This document shows, piece by piece, positions 53,280-60,917 of a stretch of DNA of 64,000 bases. A program made the translations under genes and the position numbers. The stretch covers positions 30,936 through 94,935 of the forward strand of contig DASWZN010000057.1 of the NCBI GenBank assembly GCA_036404435.1, written 5' to 3'. Source of the DNA: DASWZN01 sp036404435 (GTDB lineage Bacteria; Acidobacteriota; Terriglobia; Bryobacterales; Bryobacteraceae). The notes beneath the pieces were generated by a model. It was given only the letters and a program-made list of their open reading frames with translations. It made no database searches and was not told the origin of the DNA. How positions within the stretch are numbered: the stretch's first letter is position 1; every line of letters begins with the position of its first letter.

Positions 53280-54641
53280 TTACGCCTGCGCGGCCTTCGT
53301 GGGCGGCTTCAGCCCGAAGCGCCGGATCTTGTGATACAGCGTGACGCGGTCGATGCCCAGCGCCTTGGCGGCCTGCGTCTGGTTCCAGGCGAAATCCTCG
53401 AGCACGCGCACCACGTGCTGCCGCTCCAGAGTCAGAAGGGTCAGATCGCCGGCGCCCTCGGCCGGCTTCGTGATCGCCAGGTCGTGCGCCCGCACCAGCG
53501 GCTCGTGGCCCACCACCACCGCCCGCTCCACGATGTTCTCCAACTCGCGCACGTTCCCCGGCCAGTTGTGCGCAATGAGCAGGTCCATGGCCGCGCGGTC
53601 GAAGCCGGTGAACTTGCGGTTCATCTGCGTGCTGCACTTGTCGAGGAAGAAGGTCGCCAGCAGCGGCACGTCACCGTGCCGTTCGCGCAGCGGCGGCAGA
53701 TGGATGGCGAACACGTTGAGCCGATAAAAGAGGTCGGAGCGAAAGCGCCCTTCCTTGACCAGGTCCGCCAGGTTCGTGTTGGTGGCGGCGATGACCCGGA
53801 AATCCACGTGAATCGACTGCGTTCCGCCCACCCGCACGATTTCGCGCTCCTGCAGCACGCGCAGCAGGTCGGTCTGCGTCTTGAGGCTGATATCGGCGAT
53901 CTCGTCCAGGAACACCGTGCCGCCCATGGCCGCTTCGAACTTGCCCTTCTTGCGGTACTGCGCCCCGGTGAACGCGCCCTTTTCGTGCCCGAACAGCTCG
54001 CTCTCGATCAGCGTCTCGGTCAGCGCGCCGCAGTGGACCACCACGAGCGGGTTGAAGCGGCGCGGGCTGAGGCGGTGGATGGCGCGGGCCACCAGCTCCT
54101 TCCCGGTTCCGCTCTCGCCTTCCACCATGACCGTGGAATCCACGCCGGCCACGGTCTCGATCTGCTCGCGCACCTTGTGCATGGCCTCGCTCTGGCCCAC
54201 CAGCTCGGTGATGGCGTGGTCCGTCTCGGCGATCTGCTCGCGCAACATGCGGTTCTCGCGCTTCAGCCGGTGCTGTTCGAGCGCGTTGCGAGCCACCACG
54301 GAGAGATCGTCGGGATCGAACGGCTTGGTGATGTAATCGAAGGCGCCGTGCTTGAGCGCCCGGATCGCGGTCTCCACCGAGGCGTAGCCGGTCATCACGA
54401 TCACGCTGGTATCGAGCTGTTCGCTCTGGATCTTCTCGAGTAGCCCGATGCCGTCCATGCCGGGCATGCGGATGTCGGCGATGACCAAGTCGAACTCGCG
54501 CCCGGCCAGCTTGGCGAGCGCGTCGTTGGCGTTCGAGGCGGAATCGAGGTCGTACCCCTCCTCGGTGAACCAATGGACGAGCGAGTCCCGAACGACCTGC
54601 TCATCATCCACGATGAGTATCGACAGCTTCTGTTCGGACAT
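53280..54641 (-). CDS. Sigma-54-dependent response regulator (NtrC family)
   Basis: A 453-residue regulator: receiver domain (1-120, phosphorylated Asp in LVIADIRMPGMDG, Lys in YITKPFDPDD), AAA+ domain (~145-380; Walker A GESGTGKE, the sigma-54 contact GAFTGA, Walker B GGTVFLDEIAD, arginine finger region GRFRSDLFYRL) and a Fis-like helix-turn-helix (NQTQAAKALGIDRVTLYHKI). It overlaps the histidine kinase gene by 38 bases and so is its partner. It should activate sigma-54 promoters, presumably of the nearby respiratory genes, though no clean -24/-12 site is visible there. Confidence 0.96.
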   Translation of the reverse strand: MSEQKLSILIVDDEQVVRDSLVHWFTEEGYDLDSASNANDALAKLAGREFDLVIADIRMPGMDGIGLLEKIQSEQLDTSVIVMTGYASVETAIRALKHGAFDYITKPFDPDDLSVVARNALEQHRLKRENRMLREQIAETDHAITELVGQSEAMHKVREQIETVAGVDSTVMVEGESGTGKELVARAIHRLSPRRFNPLVVVHCGALTETLIESELFGHEKGAFTGAQYRKKGKFEAAMGGTVFLDEIADISLKTQTDLLRVLQEREIVRVGGTQSIHVDFRVIAATNTNLADLVKEGRFRSDLFYRLNVFAIHLPPLRERHGDVPLLATFFLDKCSTQMNRKFTGFDRAAMDLLIAHNWPGNVRELENIVERAVVVGHEPLVRAHDLAITKPAEGAGDLTLLTLERQHVVRVLEDFAWNQTQAAKALGIDRVTLYHKIRRFGLKPPTKAAQA

Positions 54642-56211
54642 CCGTATTCTCCGTCTCCTGGCGCTCCTCGACCGGCGGCCCGGCCACCGGGAGGATCACG
54701 TGGAACGTGGTCTCGTCCCCCGTCTCCACCTGTATGTCGCCGCCGTGCCGCTTGATGAGGCCGTAGGCCACCGCGAGTCCCAATCCTACACCAGACGTGG
54801 CCTGTTTTGTACTGAAGAAAGGTTCGAAAATGTGAGGCAGCACGTCCTTGGGAATCGGCGGGCCGTCGTTGCTGACCGCCAGATCCAGACGCCCATCCTC
54901 CGCCATCAGGCCGGCCCGGATGCGAAGGTGGCCGGGCTGCCCGCCCCGGCTCGCAATGGCGTCCACCGCATTCATCACGATGGCCACCAGCACCTGCTGG
55001 ATCTGCGAGCCGTCGCAGAAGACCTGCGGCAGCGGCGGAACGTCGCAGGCCAGCTCGATCGCCTGCATCTGGAGCTTGTGCTGCACCACGGCCACGGTGC
55101 GATCGACGATCGTCTTCACGTCCGTCATGGACATCTCGGTGTGGTGCTTGCGCGCGAACACCAGCAGGTTGCTTACGATCTCGCCGCAGCGCCGGCTCTC
55201 GTGCTGGATGGTCTGGATCCAGTCGAGCATCGGCTTCTCGAGCGCCAGCTTTTTTTCGAGCAGGCGCGCGTAAGTGAAAATGCCGGCCAGCGGATTGTTG
55301 ATCTCGTGCGCGACGGCGGCGGCGAGCTGGCCGAGCGACGCCAGCTTCTCCGAGTGTATGAGCTTCTCCTGCGCCGATTCGAGCTCCTTGGTCTTGCGCC
55401 GGATGCGGTCCTCCAGGGTGCGGTTGGCGGTCTCGAGCTCTCCGGCCATGCTGTCGAAAGCGCCCGCCAGTTCGCCGATCTCGTCGCGCCTCTTGAAGCC
55501 GAACCGGTAAGCCAGGTTGTGCGAGGCGAGCACGTGCACCCCGGCCGTGAGGCGCTTGATGGGCCGCCGGACGAGGAACCAAACCAGGCCGCCCGCAATG
55601 GCGATCATGAGCGCCGCCGAGAACGCCACCTGCGCCCGCATGCGCCGCTCGTGCGCGGCCAGCGCCTGATCCACCGAATCGAGCGAGAGCACCACGTCCA
55701 GCACGCCCAGGATGCGCTGCGAGGCCGGATGCGCGTGGCAGGCGGCGTTCGAGCAGGCGGGCTCGTTCTCGATGGGCCGCACCAGTCCGATCACGCGCTC
55801 GGAGCCCGCGCGGTAGATGCGCCAGGTGTCCCGCGTCTGGGGCTTTTCGAGCGGCTGATTCGAGCTGTGACAGATGAAGCAGGCGTCGGCGCGCTTGTCC
55901 ACCATCGTTCCGGTTTCGCCGGGCAGGGTGGAGAACTGCACCTGTCCCTTCTTGGAGAAGATGCGGATTTTTCGCACGCCCGGCTGGGCGGCGATGGAGC
56001 CGATGATCTCGACCAACTGCTCGCGGTCGTTGCGCAACATGCTGGTGCGCGTGGATTGGAAGATGACGCCGGCCATGCGCTGCTCGGCCATTACCGCTGT
56101 GGTCTCGAGGTTCTCGCGCAGCACATGGAGGTTGGCCCAGCCCAGGCCCACCAACACTGCGAGCAGGCTGGCCACCAATCCGAGAATCAGCTTTGCGCTA
56201 AGACTCCGCAT
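54604..56211 (-). CDS. Sensor histidine kinase with haem c motifs in its periplasmic domain
   Basis: A 535-residue membrane kinase: TM1 (~7-27), periplasmic sensor (~28-180), TM2 (~184-205), HAMP (~206-260), coiled coil, HisKA (phosphorylated His in AAAVAHEINNPLAG) and HATPase (N-box VMNAVDAI, G-boxes SNDGPPIP and SGVGLGLAVAYG). The sensor holds CFICH (111-115) and CSNAACH (153-159), a CxxCH and a CX4CH haem-attachment motif. It probably reads the redox state of quinol or cytochrome c via bound haem. It starts 14 bases inside the end of the NrfD gene, so is co-transcribed with it. Confidence 0.93.
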   Translation of the reverse strand: MRSLSAKLILGLVASLLAVLVGLGWANLHVLRENLETTAVMAEQRMAGVIFQSTRTSMLRNDREQLVEIIGSIAAQPGVRKIRIFSKKGQVQFSTLPGETGTMVDKRADACFICHSSNQPLEKPQTRDTWRIYRAGSERVIGLVRPIENEPACSNAACHAHPASQRILGVLDVVLSLDSVDQALAAHERRMRAQVAFSAALMIAIAGGLVWFLVRRPIKRLTAGVHVLASHNLAYRFGFKRRDEIGELAGAFDSMAGELETANRTLEDRIRRKTKELESAQEKLIHSEKLASLGQLAAAVAHEINNPLAGIFTYARLLEKKLALEKPMLDWIQTIQHESRRCGEIVSNLLVFARKHHTEMSMTDVKTIVDRTVAVVQHKLQMQAIELACDVPPLPQVFCDGSQIQQVLVAIVMNAVDAIASRGGQPGHLRIRAGLMAEDGRLDLAVSNDGPPIPKDVLPHIFEPFFSTKQATSGVGLGLAVAYGLIKRHGGDIQVETGDETTFHVILPVAGPPVEERQETENTDVRTEAVDTHRG

Positions 56212-57355
56212 ACGCCGCTTGGCGAGGCTTCTCGCCGTGCGTGGCGTCGTGGAAAACCGGCAGGTACCGCGCGGCAATCCGGAACAGGTTCATCCCGACG
56301 ACCACGATGCTCATTGTAACCGCTATCTCCATCCAGGAAGGGAAGTAGTGTACCCCGGATGACGCATCGAGGCCGGTGGTCGAGACGTTCAGACGGTTCA
56401 CCAGGAACCCGCCGACCACCACCGCCGAGCAGGCAAACAGCGCCTGCGGATTGGACCGAACCCGCGGAATCGCCACCAGCAGAATGGGGAGCGCCAGCAG
56501 CGCGGTTTCGAGCCAGAACATGCCCGCTTCGTAACTTCCCCGCCCGGCGAGGCGGAACGCTTGCGGGAGCGCTCCGCGCCAGGCGAGATCCAGGAACCGC
56601 AAGACCAGGAACAGCCCCAAAAACGCGGCCATGACCTTCGAGACGGATTGCAGCAGGTCGAACTCGAGCGCCCGTCCAAAAGCCCGCGCGCTCAGGCCGC
56701 TCTCGAAAATCACCATCGCCAGTCCCACCGAGACCGCCGAGAACCAGAACAGAACCGGCAGGATGGGCGAGTACCACAGCGGGTGCAGCTTGGTGGGCAT
56801 GATGAGGTAGAGGCTGCCCAGCGAGGATTGGTGCAGCGTCGAGAGCAGGAAGCCCAGGCCAACCAGCGGGACCACCACCCGCTTGACGATCCGCACCGCG
56901 CGGTGCCACTTCAGCCGCTCGAACAGCATCGGCGAGAACTCGAGCGCCAGCACCGTGCTGTAAAGCATCACGCACCAGGCCACCTCGAACATGACCGAGT
57001 GCGGGTTCCACAGGACCATGGCCCGCCAGATGTTCCAGGGGCGGCCCAGGTCGATCATCAGCGCTACCACCACCATCAGGTAGCCCAGGAACGCCGTCAG
57101 GACGGCCGGCCGCACGATCGGCCGCAGCCGCTCCATGTGGAGAATGTAGACCGCGGTCGTGATGGCAAAGCCGCCCGCCGCCAGACCCACGCCGCACAGG
57201 ATGTCGAAGCCGATCCACAATCCCCAAGGGGCGTGGTCGTTCAAATGCGTGGACGCGCCCAGGCCCTGCGTGAAGCGCACCCAGACGCCGTAAGCGCCCC
57301 CGGTCAGGATCGCCAGGGCGATAACGCGCCAGAAGAGCGAACGGATTTGTCTCAT
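56198..57355 (-). CDS. NrfD/HybB-like membrane quinol subunit
   Basis: A 385-residue polytopic protein with about ten membrane helices, of the NrfD/PsrC/HybB family that exchanges electrons between quinones and a periplasmic Fe-S protein. Recognisable parts: DHAPWGLWIGFDILCGVGLA near the start, LMIDLGRPWNIWRAM, LHQSSLGSLYLIMPTKLHPL and WLETALLALPILLVAIP. The second of these and the HQSSLGS loop point to HybB rather than PsrC. It overlaps the ferredoxin gene (ATGA). No hydrogenase or reductase catalytic subunit lies in the cluster. Confidence 0.93.
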   Translation of the reverse strand: MRQIRSLFWRVIALAILTGGAYGVWVRFTQGLGASTHLNDHAPWGLWIGFDILCGVGLAAGGFAITTAVYILHMERLRPIVRPAVLTAFLGYLMVVVALMIDLGRPWNIWRAMVLWNPHSVMFEVAWCVMLYSTVLALEFSPMLFERLKWHRAVRIVKRVVVPLVGLGFLLSTLHQSSLGSLYLIMPTKLHPLWYSPILPVLFWFSAVSVGLAMVIFESGLSARAFGRALEFDLLQSVSKVMAAFLGLFLVLRFLDLAWRGALPQAFRLAGRGSYEAGMFWLETALLALPILLVAIPRVRSNPQALFACSAVVVGGFLVNRLNVSTTGLDASSGVHYFPSWMEIAVTMSIVVVGMNLFRIAARYLPVFHDATHGEKPRQAAYAES

Positions 57356-58116
57356 TGCCGCACTCTTTCGCGAGCTTCCTCGCGGGCTTCCTCGCGCGCC
57401 ACGGCCTCCTTGCGGCGCGTGAACCACCACAAGCCGATCAGCACGGATGCGCCCACGGCCACTATGGGCGGGATCTTCGAGAGAACGCGGAAGGTGAGCA
57501 TCGGCATGGGCTCGGCAGGCAAGTTCTCCGGCAGCCCCATCGCCGCAAACGGGATCGTGGAAAGAACGAGGACCGAAGTCCCGCCGGCATCGTGCTCGCC
57601 GTAGATCTTCGGCACGTACTTGCCGGGCTCGGCGGCCAAGCGCGCGCGGGCCTCCTGCAGCAGGGCGTCGCGGTCGCCGGCGATGGTGGCGCCGTAGGGG
57701 CAGGCTTCGGCGCAGGCGTTGATCTTGCCCTGGGCCAGCCGGTCCGCACAGAAGTTGCATTTGCGGACGCGCGGCTTCAGCGACGTCCACTCGTATTTCG
57801 GAATCCCGAACGGGCACGCCTGGATGCAGTAGCGGCATCCCAGGCATATCGCCTCGTTGTAGACCACCGGGCCGGCGGCGGTCTTGTGCAGCGCGCCCAC
57901 CGGGCATACCGAGGCGCAGGTGGGATCCTGGCAGTGCATGCAGAACCGCCGGTAGTTGACCTCGCCGTCCTTCCCCGGAGCCGTCTTCAGGATCGTGAAC
58001 TGCTGGGCCGTTAGCTCGGTGGCGCTGGTCTCGGGTAGGTGGTTCTGTTCGCGGCACGCCGCCATGCAGGCCCCACAGCCGACACACTTCGTGTTGTCGT
58101 ACAGAATCGCGTGCAT
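57352..58116 (-). CDS. HybA-like four-cluster ferredoxin with C-terminal membrane helix
   Basis: A 254-residue protein with four [4Fe-4S]-type cysteine groups: CVGCGACMAACREQN, CMHCQDPTCASVCPVGA, CLGCRYCIQACPFG and CNFCADRLAQ...CAEACPYG. A C-terminal transmembrane helix (PPIVAVGASVLIGLWWF) anchors it, as in HybA. It would sit between the HybB-like quinol subunit and an electron donor or acceptor. There is no twin-arginine signal at the N-terminus (MHAILYDNTKCVGC), so the protein may face the cytoplasm, unlike HybA. The ATG at 58116 is preferred to the adjoining TTG. Confidence 0.93.
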   Translation of the reverse strand: MHAILYDNTKCVGCGACMAACREQNHLPETSATELTAQQFTILKTAPGKDGEVNYRRFCMHCQDPTCASVCPVGALHKTAAGPVVYNEAICLGCRYCIQACPFGIPKYEWTSLKPRVRKCNFCADRLAQGKINACAEACPYGATIAGDRDALLQEARARLAAEPGKYVPKIYGEHDAGGTSVLVLSTIPFAAMGLPENLPAEPMPMLTFRVLSKIPPIVAVGASVLIGLWWFTRRKEAVAREEAREEARERVRQ

Positions 58117-58137
58117 CAATCGTGAACTTCTCTTCGT

Positions 58138-58803
58138 TTATGAGCGGAAGAACTGACGAGTCACTTCGCGCCATTTTTCAGGGGGCAATTCAGTGCCCAC
58201 TTGCGGGGAGATCGTGCCGCCGTCCAAAGCCGTGGCCAGCGCGCCCGGTGAGACCGCCTGGCGCAGCTCGGCGACCGATTCCTCCATCCAGCGGCGGGCA
58301 AAGGCGCCCGTGAGCAGATTGCGGAAGCTGACCTGAATATCCGGAGAGAAGATCTCGAGCAGCCAGCCGGCGCCGTAGGGGTCCTGCGCCACGGTCTCGG
58401 GATTCGAGACGGCCTTCTCGTTGATGGCGACGATCTCGCCCTCGGCGGGCGCCAGCATGGCCGCGTCACCGCGGTCGGTATGAACGGTCCAACCCTTCTC
58501 CCCCTGGCGGAACCAGCGGCCGCGCTGCGGAACATCGATCTTCTGGATGTTCCCGATCAGGCTGGCCGCGAACTCGTCCAACCCCACACGAACACGGCCG
58601 TTGCCGGCGTCGAGAGCCCAGGCATGGCCGGGGTGATAGAGCAGGCCTTCGGGCAGGGTTACGCCCGCGACCACTGGCGCTCCCTGGGGTTTGGCAGCGC
58701 TCGAAGCCGGGCTCGCCACGCGAAATCGGTACTTTTCCCTGTGCAGCAGGACATCCCAAGCGATGAATGCCACGAAAGTTGCGAGAACGAGAAGTGCGAC
58801 CAT
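58138..58803 (-). CDS. Membrane-anchored GcvH-like protein lacking the lipoyl lysine
   Basis: A 221-residue protein: one N-terminal membrane helix (MVALLVLATFVAFIAWDVLL), then a glycine-cleavage H-protein-like domain (~55-170). GLLYHPGHAWAL, VRVGLDEFAASLIGNIQKID, APAEGEIVAINEKAVSNPET and DPYGAGWLLEI align with GcvH. In GcvH the lipoylated Lys is in ESVKAASD; here the aligned stretch is HTDRGDAA, with Arg in place of Lys, so it should not carry lipoate. It is probably a structural or assembly part of the quinol complex encoded next. A strong GGAGGT ribosome site precedes the ATG; it is the first gene of the minus-strand respiratory operon. Confidence 0.88.
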   Translation of the reverse strand: MVALLVLATFVAFIAWDVLLHREKYRFRVASPASSAAKPQGAPVVAGVTLPEGLLYHPGHAWALDAGNGRVRVGLDEFAASLIGNIQKIDVPQRGRWFRQGEKGWTVHTDRGDAAMLAPAEGEIVAINEKAVSNPETVAQDPYGAGWLLEIFSPDIQVSFRNLLTGAFARRWMEESVAELRQAVSPGALATALDGGTISPQVGTELPPEKWREVTRQFFRS

Positions 58804-59228
58804 TTTCGTTTACCTCCGCCACTGTATGTGCACCTTCGTGGCCCGCTTTGGAGACGTTCGTTGCATTGTCTGCATCATGATGACAACACAGAAGAAAAGT
58901 ATGTTGCGTTTTGCACGGCGGCAATCGGACCATAGAACTATCTATTGCATTTGTAAACAGGCCATACACGCATGTGTCCGCAAGTCACGGAGTTCGCTCA
59001 GCCGAACCCGTGCATTGCGGTTCGCAATGGACCCATGTCTCTTCGCAACGGTTTTTACATGCGAGAGGCCGTGAACGAGGCGGCACTGTTATAGTTTCTC
59101 AACACCCGGACCTGCTCACCTTCCCCCACCTGCCTGCGCGAAATGCCACAATCGAACCCCAACGTCTTAATGTCTTCCCTCTTGACAGGCGAGGTTCGCA
59201 GCAGTAGCATTCGGGAACATAGGCTCTC
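58804..59228. other. Divergent control region of the respiratory island
   Basis: 425 bases between the GcvH-like and Rieske genes, with no convincing ORF. A good sigma-70-like promoter for the plus strand sits at its right end (59182-59210). On the minus strand a GG-N10-GC pair (GGGCCACGAAGGTGCA, about 58830) is only a weak sigma-54 candidate. The region is A/T-richer than its neighbours, which suits a control region. Confidence 0.55.
59182..59210 (+). promoter_or_regulatory. Predicted sigma-70 promoter for the Rieske/cytochrome b operon
   Basis: TTGACA (59182-59187) and TAGCAT (59205-59210) with 17-bp spacing. Transcription would start near 59217, leaving a very short leader before the ATG at 59229. 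Confidence 0.65.
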
Positions 59229-59660
59229 ATGGTCAGCGAACGCAGGGGCTTCATTGGATGGCTTCTCGGAGGGGGTGTGGCTGCCTCCGTCGGATCATTT
59301 CTCTACCCGGTGGCGAAGTTCGTCGATCCGCCCGCAGTCCCCGAGGCGGCCGTCAATGAGGTCGCCGCCGGCAAGGTTCAGGATCTCAAGGTAAACAGCG
59401 GGAAGATCGTCAAGTTCGGCAGCCGGCCAGTGTTGCTCATACGATCTGGCGAGACTGAGTGGAGGGCCTTCTCGGCAGTCTGCACCCACCTGAACTGCAC
59501 CGTACAGTATAAAGAGGACGCCCACGTTATCTGGTGCGCTTGCCACAACGGCACGTACGACCTGAACGGGAGCGTTGTGTCCGGTCCGCCGCCGAAGCCG
59601 CTCGAAGAGTACGTGGTGCGCCTCCGCGGCGAAGAAGTTTTCGTTTCCCGCCGAGCCTAG
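59229..59660 (+). CDS. Rieske 2Fe-2S protein
   Basis: A 143-residue subunit that carries electrons from quinol oxidised at cytochrome b. N-terminal membrane helix (GWLLGGGVAASVGSFLYPVA), soluble domain with ligands in CTHLNCTVQY and CACHNGTYDLNG (Cys-His pairs) and a Pro-loop-like GPPPKPLEEY. It has no long hinge sequence beyond ~40 residues, typical of small b6f/bc-type Rieske proteins. It is followed by a 108-bp palindromic repeat, then cytochrome b. Confidence 0.95.
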   Translation: MVSERRGFIGWLLGGGVAASVGSFLYPVAKFVDPPAVPEAAVNEVAAGKVQDLKVNSGKIVKFGSRPVLLIRSGETEWRAFSAVCTHLNCTVQYKEDAHVIWCACHNGTYDLNGSVVSGPPPKPLEEYVVRLRGEEVFVSRRA

Positions 59661-59661
59661 A

Positions 59662-59769
59662 GTGGGGCGGACCCCCTGGTCCGCAAGCCGACCCCCTGGT
59701 CGGCTCCAGAACTGGATGGAAAAGCAGGTCGGCCAGGGGGCCGACCGCGGACGAGGGCGTCCGCCCCAC
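59662..59769. repeat. GTGGGGCGGAC-family nested palindromic repeat
   Basis: Outer ends GTGGGGCGGACCCCCTGG... and ...GGGCGTCCGCCCCAC pair over 23 bases with two mismatches; inside lie two more arms (CCGACCCCCTGGTCGG-like and GGTCGGCCAGGGGGCCGACC). It begins two bases after the Rieske stop and ends 44 bases before the cytochrome b start. As RNA it would form a strong structure within the operon. Confidence 0.9.
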
Positions 59770-59813
59770 ACGGTGTGTACGGGTGGCGCGGGCCGAAGCA
59801 AAGGAGGCTGAGA

Positions 59814-60917
59814 GTGCCGCCTGTCGAGCAGAAGCGCCGCCTCCAGCGAAGTGTCGCCTGGCTGGACGAACGCCTGGGGCTGTCGTCGATCCGCGAGTTC
59901 GTTGCCCATAAAACCGTGCCGGTCCATTCCGGAACCCTCTGGTACTACTTCGGGGGCGTCACGCTTTTCCTCTTTGTAATCCAGGTGCTGACCGGGATAC
60001 TCCTGCTGCTCTACTACCGGCCGACCGCCGGCGAGGCCTACGAAAGCGTGGAGTTCATCATGACCCGGGTCCAGTTCGGCTGGCTGATCCGCTCGATCCA
60101 TAGCTGGTCCGCCAACCTGATGATTCTGGCCGCTTTCATCCACATGTTCAGCGTGGTTTTCCTGCGCGCCTACCGGCGGCCGCGGGAGCTGACCTGGCTG
60201 AGCGGGCTGGCGCTGCTCGGCTTGGCGCTCGGGTTCGGTTTCAGCGGCTACCTTTTGCCCTGGAACACCATTTCCTACTTCGCCACCAAGGTGGGTACCG
60301 ACATGGCGGCCAGCGTCCCCTGGGCCGGGCCTGCTCTGGCGCGGTTCCTGCGTGGCGGCGACGACGTGGGCGGCGCCACCCTGACCCGTTTCTTCGGGTT
60401 TCACGTCGCCGTGCTGCCCGGCTTAGCCACCACCCTCATCGCCCTGCACCTGATGCTGGTGCAGCGCCACGGCATCAGTTCCCCGCCATGGATCGAGAAG
60501 CGCTTTGTGGCCTCGGGCGGCCGGGAGCCGCAGATGCCGTTCTTCCCCAACTTCTTCCTGCGCGAGCTCATGGCTTGGTACGCCGCCCTGGGCGTGCTGG
60601 GATGCCTGGCCGCGCTGTTCCCCTGGGAATTGGGCGAGAAGGCCGACCCGTTCGCCTCGGCCCCGGCGGGCATCCGGCCGGAATGGTATTTCCTGGCGCC
60701 GTTCTACACCCTCAAGTTGATCCCGAGCCACGTCTGGTTCATGGAGGGCGAATTGCTCGGATTGGCCGGGTTCGGCCTCCTGGCAGTGTGGTGGGTGACG
60801 CTGCCTTTCTGGGCGACGGACCGCGAAGGCGTCGAGCGCACGCGGCTGGTCACCGGGGCGGGGGTCCTGCTGGTCGCTTATCTGGCGACCTTCTCGCTGC
60901 TGGGGTATCTGAGATGA
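59814..60917 (+). CDS. Cytochrome b (b6 + subunit IV fused) of a bc-type complex
   Basis: A 367-residue quinol-oxidising membrane protein. It has haem-b histidine pairs in HSWSANLMILAAFIHMFSV and FHVAVLPG...LIALHLMLVQRHG, and the Qo motif PEWYFLAPFYTLKL (PEWY). About eight helices are seen; the first four resemble cytochrome b6, the last ones subunit IV. The GTG at 59814 follows an AAAGGAGG site and was preferred to an earlier in-frame ATG that lies in the repeat-adjacent spacer. It overlaps the nine-haem cytochrome gene by ATGA, which suggests that cytochrome replaces c1/f as the electron acceptor. Confidence 0.94.
   Translation: MPPVEQKRRLQRSVAWLDERLGLSSIREFVAHKTVPVHSGTLWYYFGGVTLFLFVIQVLTGILLLLYYRPTAGEAYESVEFIMTRVQFGWLIRSIHSWSANLMILAAFIHMFSVVFLRAYRRPRELTWLSGLALLGLALGFGFSGYLLPWNTISYFATKVGTDMAASVPWAGPALARFLRGGDDVGGATLTRFFGFHVAVLPGLATTLIALHLMLVQRHGISSPPWIEKRFVASGGREPQMPFFPNFFLRELMAWYAALGVLGCLAALFPWELGEKADPFASAPAGIRPEWYFLAPFYTLKLIPSHVWFMEGELLGLAGFGLLAVWWVTLPFWATDREGVERTRLVTGAGVLLVAYLATFSLLGYLR

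Noticed and set aside
58820..58840. Sigma-54 (-24/-12) promoter before the GcvH-like gene
   Set aside because: GG and GC are 10 bases apart but the rest (GGGCCACGAAGGTGCA) fits the consensus poorly. Not reported as a promoter.
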